A stretch of 64,000 nucleotides of DNA from Ramlibacter humi (GTDB taxonomy: Bacteria; Pseudomonadota; Gammaproteobacteria; Burkholderiales; Burkholderiaceae_C). Shown in pieces: positions 26,474 to 37,288 of the stretch. Numbering within the stretch: position 1 is the first letter of the stretch; each line of letters starts with the position of its first letter. A program made the translations under genes and the position numbers. The stretch lies in NCBI RefSeq assembly GCF_004681975.1, contig NZ_SMLK01000006.1:1-64000 (forward strand). The letters are read 5' to 3'. The notes under the pieces were generated by a model. The model was not told where the DNA came from and did not search any database. It saw nothing but the letters and a program-made list of their open reading frames with translations.

Positions 26474-27177
26474 GCCGCGAACTGCCCGCTGAAGCTGTAG
26501 CGGCTGCCGGGGTACAGCTGGCGCGCGACGCTGGCGACGTGCGCGCCGCTGACGGTGCGCCGCATCATCACCAGGCAAGGCTCGCTCACGCGGATGCCCA
26601 GCGCGCGCGCCTCGTCGGCGGACGGCAGGCAGGCCTCGATGGTGTAGCTGGCTTCGGTGAGCGGCGCATGCTCAAGCAGGTGCGAAGTGGGCGACGTCCG
26701 CGTGAAGTCCGTGTCCAGGTACGCGGGCGCCGCCGCCGGGTTGACGTAACGGTCTTCGTAAAGGATGGGCACGGCGTTCTCCAGGTGCACCAGCACGGTG
26801 TGGAACACGGGGGCGCCCTTGCGCAGCCGCAGCGACCCGGCCAGTTCCGCGCCGGCCTTCTCCTGCGCGACCTTCAGCACGCGCGTGCCGTGCTCGTGGC
26901 CGCGCTCGGCCATTTCCTCGTGGATGTCGCGGATGACCAGCTGCGAGCTGATGCGGTGCAGCTGGGCCACCCGGGTGCCCGAACCCTGCGTGCGCGTGAC
27001 CAGCCCTTCCGCCGCCAGCTCGCGCAGCGCCCGGTGCGCGGTCATGCGGCTGACGCCGAAGCGCTCCATCAGCGCGGCCTCGCTGGGCACGGGGTCGCCG
27101 GGGCGCCAGTCGCCGCGGGCGATGTGCTGGCGCACCCAGTCCTTGACCTGTCCGTATGCCGGTTTGGCAGCTGCCAT
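26470..27177 (-). CDS. hutC: Histidine utilization repressor HutC (GntR/HutC family)
   Basis: HutC is a GntR-family repressor of hut genes that releases DNA when it binds urocanate. It is 235 residues: an N-terminal winged helix (residues about 6-73, with [29 protein letters not shown]) and a C-terminal UTRA ligand domain. The ATG at 27177 is preferred over an upstream frame that would begin inside an operator copy. It is the first gene of the leftward operon hutCDIGF, so it represses its own operon as well as hutUH. Two candidate operators lie in the adjacent intergenic region. Confidence 0.94.
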   Translation of the reverse strand: MAAAKPAYGQVKDWVRQHIARGDWRPGDPVPSEAALMERFGVSRMTAHRALRELAAEGLVTRTQGSGTRVAQLHRISSQLVIRDIHEEMAERGHEHGTRVLKVAQEKAGAELAGSLRLRKGAPVFHTVLVHLENAVPILYEDRYVNPAAAPAYLDTDFTRTSPTSHLLEHAPLTEASYTIEACLPSADEARALGIRVSEPCLVMMRRTVSGAHVASVARQLYPGSRYSFSGQFAA

Positions 27178-27206
27178 GGGCGCGAAGAATATCCGGATTG
27201 ACACGT

Positions 27207-27220
27207 CTTGTATAGACAAC
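27207..27220. promoter_or_regulatory. Candidate HutC operator, copy proximal to hutC
   Basis: CTTGTATAGACAAC contains the core TTGTATAGACAA, whose ends TTGT/ACAA are inverted repeats. This is the kind of dyad bound by GntR/HutC-type regulators. It lies about 30 bases before the hutC start. The same core recurs 38 bases away in the same orientation, which supports a regulatory role. Confidence 0.75.
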
Positions 27221-27244
27221 TATCCTGCGGCCCGAACTTCGCGA

Positions 27245-27258
27245 GTTGTATAGACAAC
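27245..27258. promoter_or_regulatory. Candidate HutC operator, copy proximal to hutU
   Basis: GTTGTATAGACAAC repeats the core of the first site exactly and extends the dyad by one base pair on each side. It ends about 28 bases before the hutU start codon. The two copies, one near each divergent gene, fit coordinated repression of both transcripts by HutC. Confidence 0.78.
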
Positions 27259-27285
27259 CCGCCGCACCGCGCACAGGAGCCCGCC

Positions 27286-28989
27286 ATGTCAGACCTCTCC
27301 ACCGCCCCGTTCATCGCCGCCGGCCCCCGCCCGGTCAGCGCGCCGCGCAGCACCACCCTCGCCTGCGCCAGCTGGCCCATCGAAGCGGCCTACCGCATGA
27401 TCCAGAACAACCTGGATCCCGCCGTGGCCGAGCGGCCCGACGACCTGGTGGTGTACGGCGGCATCGGAAAGGCCGCGCGCAACTGGCCCGCGTTCGAAGC
27501 CATCCTGGATTCGCTGCGCAAGCTGCAGCCCGACGAGACGCTGCTCGTCCAGTCGGGCAAGCCGGTGGGCGTGTTCCGCACCCACGGCGGCGCGCCGCGC
27601 GTGCTCATCGCCAACTCCAACCTGGTGCCCAAGTGGGCGACCTGGGAGCACTTCAACGAGCTGGACCGCGCGGGCCTGATGATGTTCGGCCAGATGACCG
27701 CGGGCAGCTGGATCTACATCGGCACCCAGGGCATCGTGCAGGGCACGTACGAGACTTTCGCCGAAGCGGGCCGCCAGCACTACGGCGGCAACCTGTCGGG
27801 CCGCTGGGTGCTCACCGCGGGGCTGGGCGGCATGGGCGGCGCGCAGCCGCTGGCCGCTTCGTTCGCGGGTGCGTGCTCGCTGAACATCGAGTGCCAGCAG
27901 TCGCGCATCGACTTCCGCCTGCGCACGAAGTATCTGGACAAGCAGGCGAAGGATTTGGACGAGGCGCTCGCGCTGATCAAGGAGCACACCGCGCGCAAGG
28001 AAGCCGTGTCCATCGGCCTGTGCGGCAACGCGGCCGAGATCGTGCCGGAACTGGTGCGCCGCGCGAAGGCGGGCGGACCGAAGCCCGACATCGTCACCGA
28101 CCAGACCTCGGCGCACGACATCATCAACGGCTACCTGCCCAAGGGCTGGACCGTCGAGCAATGGCAGGCGGCGCAGAAGGACCCTTCCCAGCACGCCAAG
28201 CTGAAGCAGGCCGCGGGCGAGTCCTGTGCCGAACACGTGCGCGCGATGCTGGCGTTCCACGCGATGGGCATCCCCACCGTCGACTACGGCAACAACCTGC
28301 GCCAGGTGGCCAAGGACTTCGGGGTGGAGGACGCGTTCGCCTACCCCGGCTTCGTGCCCGCTTACATCCGCCCGCTGTTCTGCCGCGGCGTGGGCCCGTT
28401 CCGCTGGGTGGCGCTGTCCGGCGACCCGGAAGACATCCGCAAGACCGACGCGAAGATGAAGGAGCTGTTCCCGCAGAACAAGTCGCTGCACCGCTGGCTG
28501 GACATGGCCGGCGAGCGCATCGCGTTCCAGGGCCTGCCCGCGCGCATCTGCTGGATCGGCCTGGGCGACCGCGACAAGGCGGGCCTGGCGTTCAACGAGA
28601 TGGTGCGCAAGGGCGAGCTGAAGGCGCCCATCGTCATCGGCCGCGACCACCTGGACAGCGGCTCGGTCGCTTCGCCCAACCGCGAAACCGAAGCCATGCG
28701 CGACGGCAGCGACGCGGTCAGCGACTGGCCCATGCTCAACGCGCTGCTCAACACCGCCAGCGGCGCCACCTGGGTCAGCCTGCACCACGGCGGCGGCGTC
28801 GGCATGGGCTACTCGCAGCATGCCGGCGTGGTCATCGTGTGCGACGGCACCAAAGACGCCGACGAGAAGCTGGCACGCGTGCTGTGGAACGACCCGGCCA
28901 CCGGCGTCATGCGCCACGCCGACGCGGGCTACGACATCGCGCTGCAATGCGCGAAGGAGCAGGGCCTGAACCTGCCGATGGCAGGCTGA
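27286..28989 (+). CDS. hutU: Urocanate hydratase HutU
   Basis: Urocanase converts urocanate to 4-imidazolone-5-propionate with tightly bound NAD+. It is 567 residues, the usual length. Typical regions are [21 protein letters not shown], the glycine-rich NAD-binding stretch [16 protein letters not shown], and the conserved active-site area around [17 protein letters not shown]. The ATG at 27286 follows CAGGAG. It is the first gene of the rightward transcript and is followed 14 bases later by hutH. Confidence 0.96.
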   Translation: MSDLSTAPFIAAGPRPVSAPRSTTLACASWPIEAAYRMIQNNLDPAVAERPDDLVVYGGIGKAARNWPAFEAILDSLRKLQPDETLLVQSGKPVGVFRTHGGAPRVLIANSNLVPKWATWEHFNELDRAGLMMFGQMTAGSWIYIGTQGIVQGTYETFAEAGRQHYGGNLSGRWVLTAGLGGMGGAQPLAASFAGACSLNIECQQSRIDFRLRTKYLDKQAKDLDEALALIKEHTARKEAVSIGLCGNAAEIVPELVRRAKAGGPKPDIVTDQTSAHDIINGYLPKGWTVEQWQAAQKDPSQHAKLKQAAGESCAEHVRAMLAFHAMGIPTVDYGNNLRQVAKDFGVEDAFAYPGFVPAYIRPLFCRGVGPFRWVALSGDPEDIRKTDAKMKELFPQNKSLHRWLDMAGERIAFQGLPARICWIGLGDRDKAGLAFNEMVRKGELKAPIVIGRDHLDSGSVASPNRETEAMRDGSDAVSDWPMLNALLNTASGATWVSLHHGGGVGMGYSQHAGVVIVCDGTKDADEKLARVLWNDPATGVMRHADAGYDIALQCAKEQGLNLPMAG

Positions 28990-29003
28990 AGAGCGCCGGA
29001 CGA

Positions 29004-30551
29004 ATGACCGCCCGCACGCTCACCCCCGGACAACTCACGCTCGACGACGTCCGCCTGGCCCTGGCGCCCGGCGGCATCGAGCGCGCCGAACTGCCAGACA
29101 GCTGCCGCGCCGGCATCCGCGCCAGCGCGGCCCTGGTCCGGCAGGCTGCGGACGGGGACGCACCCGTCTACGGCGTGAACACCGGCTTCGGCAAGCTGGC
29201 CACGAAGCGCATCGCCCGCGAAGACCTGGCGACGCTGCAGCTGAAGCTGTTGCGCTCGCATGCGGTGGGCGTGGGCGACCCGCTGCCCGAACGCGTGGTG
29301 CGCCTCATCCTGCTGCTCAAGGCCACCAGCCTGGCGCGCGGCTTTTCCGGCGTGCGCGAAGAGGTGGTGGACGGCTTGCTGGCGCTGCACAACGCGGGCG
29401 TCATTCCGGTCGTGCCCGCGCAAGGCTCGGTCGGCGCCTCGGGCGATCTCGCTCCGCTGGCCCACCTGTGCCTGCCGCTGATCGGCGAAGGCGAGGCCTT
29501 CTTCCGCGGCCAACGCGTGCCCGCGGCGCAGGCGCTGCGGCAGGCCGGCATCGAGCCGCTGCAGCTCGGCCCCAAGGAAGGGCTGGCGCTGATCAACGGC
29601 ACGCAGGTGTCCACCGCGCTGGCGCTGGACGCGCTGATGGCGGCCGACCGCCTGTTCGAGTCGGCGGTGGTCACCGGCGCGGTCACGCTGGATGCGGCGC
29701 GCGGCAGCGACGCGCCGTTCGACGCCCGCATCCACGAAGTGCGCGGCCAGCCCGGCCAGATCGACTGCGCGGCCGCGTACCGCGCGCTCACCGCCGGCAG
29801 CGACATCCGCCGTTCGCACCTGGAGAACGACGACCGCGTGCAGGACCCGTACTGCCTGCGCTGCCAGCCCCAGGTGATGGGCGCCTGCCTGGACCAGATG
29901 CGCTACGCCTCGCAGGTGCTGCTGCGCGAAGCGAATGCCGTCACCGACAACCCGCTCGTGTTCGAGGGCTCGCTGCTGTCCGGCGGCAATTTCCACGCCG
30001 AGCCCGTCGCCCTGGCGGCGGATGCGCTGGCGGTGGCCATCGCCGAGATCGGCGCCATCTCCGAACGCCGCGTCGCGATGCTGGTGGACACGGTGGTGTC
30101 GCGCCTGCCGCCCTTCCTGGCGGCCGAGCCGGGGCTCAACTCCGGTTTCATGATCGTGCACGTCACCGCCGCGGCGCTGGCCTCGGAAAACAAGTCGCTG
30201 GCGCACCCGGCCAGCGTGGACAGCCTGCCCACTTCCGCCAACCAGGAAGACCACGTCAGCATGGCGACGTTCGCCGCGCGGCGGCTGCAGCCCATGCTGC
30301 GCAACACGGCGCACATCGTCGCCATCGAGCTGCTCGCGGCCGCGCAGGGCATCGAGTTCCTGCGGCCCCTGCAGAGCGCGCCCGCGCTGGAGGCCGCGCT
30401 GCGGCTCGTCCGCAGCCTGTCGCCGGCCATGATGGCCGACCGCAGCCTGGCCCGCGACATCGAGGCCGTGCACCACCTGGTGGCCGACGGCGGCCTGGGG
30501 CATGCCATCGAGCAACGCATACCGGAGTTGCACGCTTTACGGCTGGCATGA
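29004..30551 (+). CDS. hutH: Histidine ammonia-lyase HutH
   Basis: Histidase removes ammonia from L-histidine to give urocanate, the first step. It has 515 residues. The Ala-Ser-Gly triad that forms the MIO cofactor is at residues 145-147 in [14 protein letters not shown]. The catalytic tyrosine is in YGVNTGFG near residue 56. The C-terminal half contains [14 protein letters not shown] and [15 protein letters not shown], diagnostic for the family. The start at 29004 has no strong ribosome binding site, so some coupling to hutU is likely. Confidence 0.95.
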   Translation: MTARTLTPGQLTLDDVRLALAPGGIERAELPDSCRAGIRASAALVRQAADGDAPVYGVNTGFGKLATKRIAREDLATLQLKLLRSHAVGVGDPLPERVVRLILLLKATSLARGFSGVREEVVDGLLALHNAGVIPVVPAQGSVGASGDLAPLAHLCLPLIGEGEAFFRGQRVPAAQALRQAGIEPLQLGPKEGLALINGTQVSTALALDALMAADRLFESAVVTGAVTLDAARGSDAPFDARIHEVRGQPGQIDCAAAYRALTAGSDIRRSHLENDDRVQDPYCLRCQPQVMGACLDQMRYASQVLLREANAVTDNPLVFEGSLLSGGNFHAEPVALAADALAVAIAEIGAISERRVAMLVDTVVSRLPPFLAAEPGLNSGFMIVHVTAAALASENKSLAHPASVDSLPTSANQEDHVSMATFAARRLQPMLRNTAHIVAIELLAAAQGIEFLRPLQSAPALEAALRLVRSLSPAMMADRSLARDIEAVHHLVADGGLGHAIEQRIPELHALRLA

Positions 30552-30596
30552 CCCATGCATAGAGTTGCACCCACCCTCATTCACAGGAGAAGCCCC

Positions 30597-31541
30597 ATGA
30601 AGAAGCTGTTCGCCCTCTCGCTGGCCGCGCTGGCCGTCACCGCCGCGCAGGCGCAGGACACCAAGGTCGCCGTCGGCATTTCCGGCTGGACCGGTTTCGC
30701 GCCGCTGACGCTGGCCAAGGAAGCCGGCATCTTCAAGAAGAACGGCCTGGACGTCACGCTGAAGAAGATCCCGCAGAAGGACCGCCACCTGGCCATCGCT
30801 TCGGGCGACGTGCAGTGCGCGGCCACCACGGTGGAAACCTGGGTGGTGTGGAACGCCAACGGCGTGGCCACCACGCAGATCTTCCAGCTGGACAAGTCGT
30901 ACGGCGCCGACGGCATGGTCGTCAAGCCCAACATCACGAAGATCGCCGACCTGAAGGGCAAGACCGTCGCGGCCAGCGCGCCCGGCACGGCGCCCTACTT
31001 CACGCTGGCCTGGTTCCTGAAGAAGAACGGCCTGTCCACCAAGGACGTGAAGGTCGTGAACCTGGAACCGCAGGCCGCCGCCAACGCCATGATCGCCGGC
31101 ACCGCCGACCTGGATGCCGCGATGACGTACGAGCCTTACCTGGGCGCCGTGCGCGCCAAGCCCGAGGCCGGCAAGATCATCGCGACGACGCTGGACTACC
31201 CGATGGTGATGGACACCTTCGGCTGCACGCCCAAGTTCCTGTCGGACAACCCCAAGGCCGCCAAGGCGCTGGCCGACAGCTACTTCGAAGCCGTGGACAT
31301 GATCAAGAAGGACCCGAAGAAGTCGTTCGAGATCATGGGCGCCGACGTCAAGCAGACCGGCGAGCAGTTCGAAGCCAGCCAGAAGTACCTGCGCTGGCAG
31401 GACCGCGACGCGAACCAGAAGTTCTTCGCGGGCGAGCACGCGGCCTTCAGCAAGGAAGCGGCGGATCTGCTGATGGAGGCGGGGATCATCAAGCAGGTGC
31501 CGGATCTGTCGAAGCTGGCGGATACGCGGTTCCTGAAATAA
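30597..31541 (+). CDS. NitT/TauT-type ABC transporter substrate-binding protein
   Basis: This is a 314-residue periplasmic receptor of the family used for nitrate, taurine, sulfonates and pyrimidine precursors. It has a signal peptide ending AAQAQ, and the opening VGISGWTGFAPLTLAKEAGIFKKNGLDV is typical. CACAGGAGAAG precedes the ATG. It is the first gene of an importer directly after hutH on the same strand (about 45 bases), so it may be read with hut and import histidine, urocanate or a related compound. That substrate is inference from position only. Confidence 0.86.
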   Translation: MKKLFALSLAALAVTAAQAQDTKVAVGISGWTGFAPLTLAKEAGIFKKNGLDVTLKKIPQKDRHLAIASGDVQCAATTVETWVVWNANGVATTQIFQLDKSYGADGMVVKPNITKIADLKGKTVAASAPGTAPYFTLAWFLKKNGLSTKDVKVVNLEPQAAANAMIAGTADLDAAMTYEPYLGAVRAKPEAGKIIATTLDYPMVMDTFGCTPKFLSDNPKAAKALADSYFEAVDMIKKDPKKSFEIMGADVKQTGEQFEASQKYLRWQDRDANQKFFAGEHAAFSKEAADLLMEAGIIKQVPDLSKLADTRFLK

Positions 31542-31550
31542 GCCTGGAAA

Positions 31551-31648
31551 CTCCCTCTCCCCTTGGGGGAGAGGGCGGGGGTGAGGGATTGGACCCGCAC
31601 CGCACACCCACCCTCACCCCAACCCTCTCCCGCCGGCGGGAGAGGGAG
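31551..31648. repeat. Palindromic repeat (REP-pair-like) inside an ABC operon
   Basis: Two G/C-rich hairpins lie back to back. The right one is a perfect 12+12 bp palindrome (CCCTCTCCCGCC followed by its complement, 31623-31646). The left one pairs CCCTCTCCCC with GGGGGAGAGGG across a TT loop (31552-31575). GGGGTGAGGG (31578-31587) also pairs with CCCTCACCCC (31611-31620), and the outer arms CTCCCTCTCCC and GGGAGAGGGAG match. This arrangement is like bacterial REP/BIME elements. It sits between the binding protein and permease genes and may stabilise the upstream mRNA or reduce read-through. Confidence 0.85.
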
Positions 31649-31656
31649 GAAGACAA

Positions 31657-32429
31657 ATGAAACCCCTCCACCCCGTCCCCCCCGGCACCCGCGCCCTCCT
31701 CGGCGTGTCCTTCTTCGCCGCCTTCTTCCTGCTCTGGGCCGCCGTCACCTTCGGCGGCCTGGTGCCCAAGCAGTTCCTCGCCGACCCGCTGACCATGGTG
31801 AAGTCCGGCTGGACGCTGCTCACCGAATACGGGTTCCTCAAGGACATCGGCATGACGGTGTGGCGCGTGGTGGGCGGCTTCCTCATCGCCGCCGCTTTCG
31901 CCGTGCCGCTGGGCGTGCTGATGGGCGCTTACAAGCCCATCGAAGCTTTCTTCGAACCGTTCGTGAGCTTCGCGCGCTACCTGCCCGCTTCGGCCTTCAT
32001 CCCGCTGCTGATCCTGTGGGCCGGCATCGGCGAAAGCCAGAAGCTGGCCGTCATCTTCATCGGCTCGTTCTTCCAGCTGGTGCTGATGATCGCGGTGAGC
32101 GTGGGCAACACGCGGCGCGACCTGGTGGAAGCGGCGTACACGCTGGGCGCGCAGGACCGCGGCGTGGTCACGCGCGTGCTGCTGCCTTCCAGCGCGCCCG
32201 AGATCGCCGAGCAGCTGCGCATGGTGCTGGGCTGGGCCTGGACCTACGTCATCGTCGCCGAGCTGATCGGCGCTTCCAGCGGCATCGGCCACATGATCAC
32301 CGACAGCCAGGCGCTGCTGGCCACCGACCAGATCATCTTCGGCATCATCGTCATCGGCCTCATCGGGCTGGTGACGGACTTCGCCTTCAAGGCGTTCAAC
32401 AAGATCCTGTTTCCGTGGTCGCAAATCCG

Positions 32430-32433
<4 letters not shown>
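31657..32433 (+). CDS. NitT/TauT-type ABC transporter permease
   Basis: This is a 258-residue inner-membrane permease with about six helices. The coupling EAA loop reads LVEAAYTLGAQDRGVVTRVLLPSSAPEI, typical of SsuC/TauC-like proteins, and the C terminus ends in the LIGLVTDFAFKAFNK pattern. The ATG at 31657 follows GAGGGAGGAAGAC, which is contributed in part by the right arm of the preceding palindrome. Its stop overlaps the ATPase start (ATGA). Confidence 0.9.
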
Positions 32434-33244
<811 letters not shown>

Positions 33245-33248
<4 letters not shown>

Positions 33249-33850
33249 TTCCTCAGCTCCGACTCGCCGCTGCTCGGGCCCGCGGCGGTGGTCGTCTGCA
33301 CGGGCGCGTCGCCGGGCAGCGGGTGCATGAACGCCGGGTGCAGTTCAGGGATGCCGTTCGGGTAGAAGCGCTCGGGGCCCAGCGGCGGCGGCGTCCAGTT
33401 CATGGACACCGGCGGCGGCAGGTAGCGCTTCTCGGGCTCGCGGCGCGCCGTGATGGTGGTCTTGCGCAAAGGCGTCTTCGCCGTGAGCACCGGCTTCTTC
33501 GCCGCGGGTTTCGATTTCGCGGTGACGACGCCCTTCTTCGCCGGCGCGTGTGCCGTGGCGGCGGCTTTCTTCGCCGGTGCGTGCGCGGTGACGGTGGTCT
33601 TTTTCGCCGGCGCTCGTGCGGCGATCGTTGCCTTCTTCGCCGAAGCCTTCGCCGTCACCGGCTTGCGGGCCGGCTTGGCCTCCTTCGCGCGCTTCAGGTC
33701 GGCGTGCTGCACCGTGCCCCCGGCGGGTTTCGATTTCGCCGTGCCCGCGCCCTGCGCGCGCGGCTGCGGCGGTTTCGTCTCGGCGGCGGCCACGCCGAGC
33801 ACCAGTGCGCCGCCGATGGCCGCTGCTATCCAGGCTTTGCTGGCTCCCAT
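33245..33850 (-). CDS. Lys/Ala/Pro-rich repetitive exported protein
   Basis: This is a 201-residue protein with a hydrophobic N terminus (AWIAAAIGGALVLGVAAAE) that looks like a signal peptide. Residues about 60-135 are imperfect repeats of the form APAKKxxxTAH, very basic, resembling histone H1-like or AlgP-like tails. The C-terminal 60 residues are Pro-rich with aromatic residues (RYLPPPVSMNWTPPPLGPERFYPNG) and appear more conserved. An export signal on a histone-like repeat is odd; it may bind polyanions such as cell-surface polymers. No family name is given with confidence. Confidence 0.6.
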
Positions 33851-33966
33851 CTCGCTGTTCTCCCTGCTGTGACGCGGCCATGTTGGTCCCGCGCGCGCAA
33901 GCGCAGCAGTAGGAAAGCCGCGAGCGTTGCTGTCGGCGCCCGCACGACGCCGCTGGCCCGATGGGG

Positions 33967-34962
33967 CTAGCGCGCGGGATCCATCGGCGGCAGGTACTGG
34001 ATGACGGGCGGGCCGCCCATCGTCGCGGTGACCGGCGCCGTGGTGGCGCCTTCGGTCAGGACCACGCCAGGTTGAGGGGCGGGCATGCGGATCACCGCCA
34101 CGCCGCCGGGCGCCGACCCGGCGGTGCCGGAAGAGATTCCGTCGCCGCCACTGGCCGTCGGGCTCGAGCCCATGCCGGCGACCGAGCTGTTGCCGGCCGC
34201 CACGCCGACGCCCGTCGCCGCGCCGCTGCTCGATGCCGCACCGCCGCCGTTCGATGCTGCGCCACTGCTCGATGCCGAGCCACTGCCGGCAGCGGTGCCC
34301 ACGCTGCCCGCAGCTGCTCCAGGACCACCCGCGCTCGCGGCACCGATGCCCGCAGCTGCGCCTGCCGATGCGCCGGACGAAGCGCCAGTGCCGCCCGCAC
34401 CAACGCCGACCGCACCGCTGCCGCCCGTGCCGGTTCCACTGCCGCCCGTGCCGGCGCCGGTTCCTGCGCCGCCCACGCTACCGGCTCCCGCACCGGAGGT
34501 TCCGGCTGCTCCGGAAGCACCAGCGGCACCCGCAGCTCCAGCGCTACCGGCCGCACCGGCACCCGCGGCGCCGCTGCCCGATCCACCGCTTCCGGAACCA
34601 CCGCTGCCGGAGCCCGCGCTGCCCGAGCCACCGCTGCCGGAAGCCCCCGCGCCTGACGCTCCTGCACCGCCTGATCCTGCTCCAGCCGCACCTGCGCCGC
34701 CCGCGCCTGCGCCTGCTCCACCAGCGCCTGCTCCGCCAGCCCCTGCACCACCGGCTCCGACACCACCGGCGCCTGCTCCACCTGCTCCGCCGGCTCCTGC
34801 ACCACCAGCACCACCTCCTCCTGCGCCGCCTGCGCCTGCACCCCCACCGCCACCGCCTCCACCTCCACCTTTCGCCCAAGCCTCATCCGGCCAGCTCACG
34901 GTGCCGGCGGCCAGCGCGGCGGAAACGACGACGGCGATCAGGCGGTAGGGAAAGCGGTGCAT
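33967..34962 (-). CDS. Glycine-rich low-complexity secreted protein
   Basis: This is a 331-residue protein with a signal peptide (HRFPYRLIAVVVSAALAAGTVSW) followed by about 230 residues of Gly, Ala and Ser in short GAGGAGG-type repeats. A distinct C-terminal tail of about 35 residues begins near VAVIRMPAPQPG and ends MGGPPVIQYLPPMDPAR. I choose the ATG at 34962, which has AGAGG ahead, over a TTG five codons upstream. Long frames of Pro/Ala-rich sequence on the opposite strand are a by-product of the repeat. Gly-rich exported proteins can be structural, but its role is unknown. Confidence 0.6.
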   Translation of the reverse strand: MHRFPYRLIAVVVSAALAAGTVSWPDEAWAKGGGGGGGGGGAGAGGAGGGGAGGAGAGGAGGAGAGGVGAGGAGAGGAGAGGAGAGAGGAGAAGAGSGGAGASGAGASGSGGSGSAGSGSGGSGSGGSGSGAAGAGAAGSAGAAGAAGASGAAGTSGAGAGSVGGAGTGAGTGGSGTGTGGSGAVGVGAGGTGASSGASAGAAAGIGAASAGGPGAAAGSVGTAAGSGSASSSGAASNGGGAASSSGAATGVGVAAGNSSVAGMGSSPTASGGDGISSGTAGSAPGGVAVIRMPAPQPGVVLTEGATTAPVTATMGGPPVIQYLPPMDPAR

Positions 34963-35154
34963 GGCGGACCTCTTCAATGCAGGAAGGTCGCATGGTGTGC
35001 AGTGCGGCGGTCACCGTCCGCCGGACGGCGCCCGACGCGTGTGTCAGCGCAAGCCGCCGCCGTGGTGGCACGGCCGAGGTTGCCGCGCATCGCCGCCCGT
35101 CAGGAAGGAATCACCTCTCGCGCATGCGCATGCACCGCGCCCTAGGATGCGGCC
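34963..35154. other. Divergent promoter region of the Gly-rich protein and TraX genes
   Basis: About 190 bases separate two divergent starts. No gene-like frame of good quality is present. Promoters for both directions are expected, but I could not identify convincing -35/-10 pairs or a dyad. Confidence 0.35.
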
Positions 35155-35865
35155 ATGGTCACCCCAGCCTTGCGCACCGCACCCCTCGGCTTCACCGACG
35201 GCCAGCTGGAAACGCTGAAGTGGCTGGCCCTGGGCTCGATGGTCACCGACCACATCGGCCGGCACCTGCTGGGCATGCCCAACGAGAGCGTGCCTTTCCT
35301 CGCCGGCCGCATCGCCTTCCCGCTGTTCGCGCTGGTGCTGGGCCTGAACCTCGCGCGCCAAGGCGATAGGCCCGCGCGCAGCTCGCGCACCGCGTTGCGA
35401 CTGGCGGCTTGGGGACTGGTCGCCGTGCTGCCTTCGATCTGGGCGCGCGGCGATCCCCAGGTGGTCAACGTGCTGGTGACGCTGGCGCTGGGCGCCGGCC
35501 TGTGCTGGGCGGTGGACAGCCCGGCGGCGGTGCCTCTGCGCATGCTGGCTTGCATCGCCATGGCCATCGCCAGCTGGTGGTGCGAGTTCGGCGTGGGCGG
35601 CGCTTTCCTCGTGGTGGCGGTGTACCTGTACGCGACGCGGCCCGATCCGGGCGTGGCCCTGGTGGCGCTGCTGCTGCTTTTCGCGACCGGATTGCTGAAC
35701 CAGCGTTATGCCGGCGGGCCGGCGCTGTGGGCCACCGTGGTGGCCTGGCCCATCGCCGCCGCCGTGCACGAACTGCCGCTGTCGATGCCGAGATGGCAGC
35801 TGCTGTTCTACGCCATCTACCCGCTGCACCTGGCCGCCATCGGCGCGCTCAAGGCGTGGGGCTGA
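35155..35865 (+). CDS. TraX family membrane protein
   Basis: This is a 236-residue protein with about seven helices. It begins with LKWLALGSMVTDHIGRHLL, the typical TraX start, where the Asp-His pair is conserved, and ends with LLFYAIYPLHLAAIGAL, also characteristic. TraX of the F plasmid acetylates pilin, and chromosomal members are thought to be membrane acetyltransferases of unknown substrate. No conjugation genes are near, so a plasmid origin is not supported. Its last 17 bases overlap the end of the converging exporter gene. Confidence 0.82.
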   Translation: MVTPALRTAPLGFTDGQLETLKWLALGSMVTDHIGRHLLGMPNESVPFLAGRIAFPLFALVLGLNLARQGDRPARSSRTALRLAAWGLVAVLPSIWARGDPQVVNVLVTLALGAGLCWAVDSPAAVPLRMLACIAMAIASWWCEFGVGGAFLVVAVYLYATRPDPGVALVALLLLFATGLLNQRYAGGPALWATVVAWPIAAAVHELPLSMPRWQLLFYAIYPLHLAAIGALKAWG

Positions 35866-37288
35866 GCCGGGCTTCGCCCACCGGCTTGCTCTCGCGCATG
35901 CAGAACCAGCCGACCAGCGCCACCAGCCCCGCGAACACCGCGCCGAACGTAAAGGCCATCTGATAGCCGCCATTGAGCGCGACGGCACCCGTGGTGCCCG
36001 CCGCTTCCAGCGCCGCCGTGCGCGCGGCGGCCACGCTGGCCAGCACCGCCAGGCCCAGCGCACCGCCCATCATGAAGCTGGTGTTCACCACGCCCGAAGC
36101 CAGGCCCGAGTCCTGCGGGCCGACGTCGTTCATCGCGGCCAGCAGCAGCGGGTTGAACGCGATGCCCGCGCCGATGCCCAGCAGCGTCATCGCGGGCAGC
36201 ACGTCGACGGCGAAGCTGCCGCCCACCGGCGCGCGCGCGAACAGCGCCAGCCCCAGCGTGGCGATGCCCAGGCCGAAGGCCAGCGGCCCGCGGATGCCCC
36301 AGCGCACCACGATGCGCGCCGAGGCGCCCAGCGACATGAAAGCCATGATCAGGTTGCCCGGCAGGAACGACAGGCCGACCTGCATGGCCGAGTAGCCCAG
36401 CACCAGCTGCAAGTACAGCGCCGACATGAAGAACCAGGCGAACATCGCCGCGGCCCACAGCACGCCGGCGAAATTGGCGACGGTGAGGTTGCGGTGGCGG
36501 AACAGGCCCAGCGGCATCAGTGGCGCGGCCACGCGCGATTCGATGGCGATGAAAAGGCCCAGCAGCACGGCCGCGGCGCCCAGCAGCGACAACGTCTGCA
36601 CCGAAGTCCAGCCCGCTTCGTTGCCGTTGACCACCGCGTACACGGCGAGCATCAGCGAAGCGGTGATGGTGATGGCGCCGAACCAGTCCAGGCGCTGGCC
36701 CGCGGCGCCCCCGCCCGGCGCGATGAGCGCGCGGCACAGCAGCGCGACCACCACGCCGATCGGCAGGTTGACCAGGAAGATCCAGTGCCAGTTGAGCCAG
36801 CTGGTGAGCAGGCCGCCCAGCAGCACGCCCACGCTGCCGCCGCCCGCGCACACGAAGCCGTACACGCCCATCGCCTTCGCGCGGTCTTCAGGCTCGGTGA
36901 ACAGGTTCATGATCAGCGACAGCGCCACCGCCGAGACGACGGCGCCGCCCAGGCCCTGCACCGCGCGCGCGGCCACCAGCATGGTCTGCGTGGAAGCGAA
37001 GCCGCACGCCGCCGAAGCCAGCGTGAACACGGCCAGGCCGGCCAGGAACACCTTGCGGTGGCCGTACAGGTCGCCCAGCCGGCCGCCCAGCAGCAGGAAG
37101 CCGCCGAAGGTGAGCATGTAGGCATTGACCACCCAGACCAGCGAGGTCTCGGTGAACTTCAGGTCGGTGCGGATGGAGGGCAGCGCGACGTTCACGATGG
37201 TCGTGTCCAGCACGATCATCAGCACGCCCAGGCACAGCACGTACAGCGCCCACCAGCGCTGGCGCCGGCCGGCATCGAGGGAAGACAT
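35849..37288 (-). CDS. MFS transporter, DHA2 (EmrB/QacA) family
   Basis: This is a 479-residue exporter with about fourteen helices. Motif D1 of the DHA2 family, VLDTTIVNVALPSI, lies near residue 30, and motif A, GRLGDLYGHRKVF, in the loop after helix 2. This group pumps drugs or toxic organics out with protons. The ATG at 37288 has AAGGAAAT ahead; an in-frame ATG at 37321 is possible. No linked regulator or membrane fusion protein is present. Confidence 0.9.
   Translation of the reverse strand: MSSLDAGRRQRWWALYVLCLGVLMIVLDTTIVNVALPSIRTDLKFTETSLVWVVNAYMLTFGGFLLLGGRLGDLYGHRKVFLAGLAVFTLASAACGFASTQTMLVAARAVQGLGGAVVSAVALSLIMNLFTEPEDRAKAMGVYGFVCAGGGSVGVLLGGLLTSWLNWHWIFLVNLPIGVVVALLCRALIAPGGGAAGQRLDWFGAITITASLMLAVYAVVNGNEAGWTSVQTLSLLGAAAVLLGLFIAIESRVAAPLMPLGLFRHRNLTVANFAGVLWAAAMFAWFFMSALYLQLVLGYSAMQVGLSFLPGNLIMAFMSLGASARIVVRWGIRGPLAFGLGIATLGLALFARAPVGGSFAVDVLPAMTLLGIGAGIAFNPLLLAAMNDVGPQDSGLASGVVNTSFMMGGALGLAVLASVAAARTAALEAAGTTGAVALNGGYQMAFTFGAVFAGLVALVGWFCMRESKPVGEARLSPTP

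Noticed and set aside
27246-28980. Very long plus-strand frame running from within hutU into hutH (1101 codons)
   Set aside because: The first part is only a frame shadow of hutU, with an Arg/Gly-rich composition. The true hutH begins at 29004.
34085-34948. Long Pro/Ala-rich frame on the plus strand opposite the Gly-rich gene, plus further open frames there
   Set aside because: They arise because a GC-rich triplet repeat is open in several frames. The minus-strand frame has a signal peptide and an ordered C-terminal tail; these do not.
35155-35865. TraX as evidence of an integrated conjugative element
   Set aside because: No other conjugation, integrase or plasmid genes are nearby, and chromosomal TraX-family genes are common.
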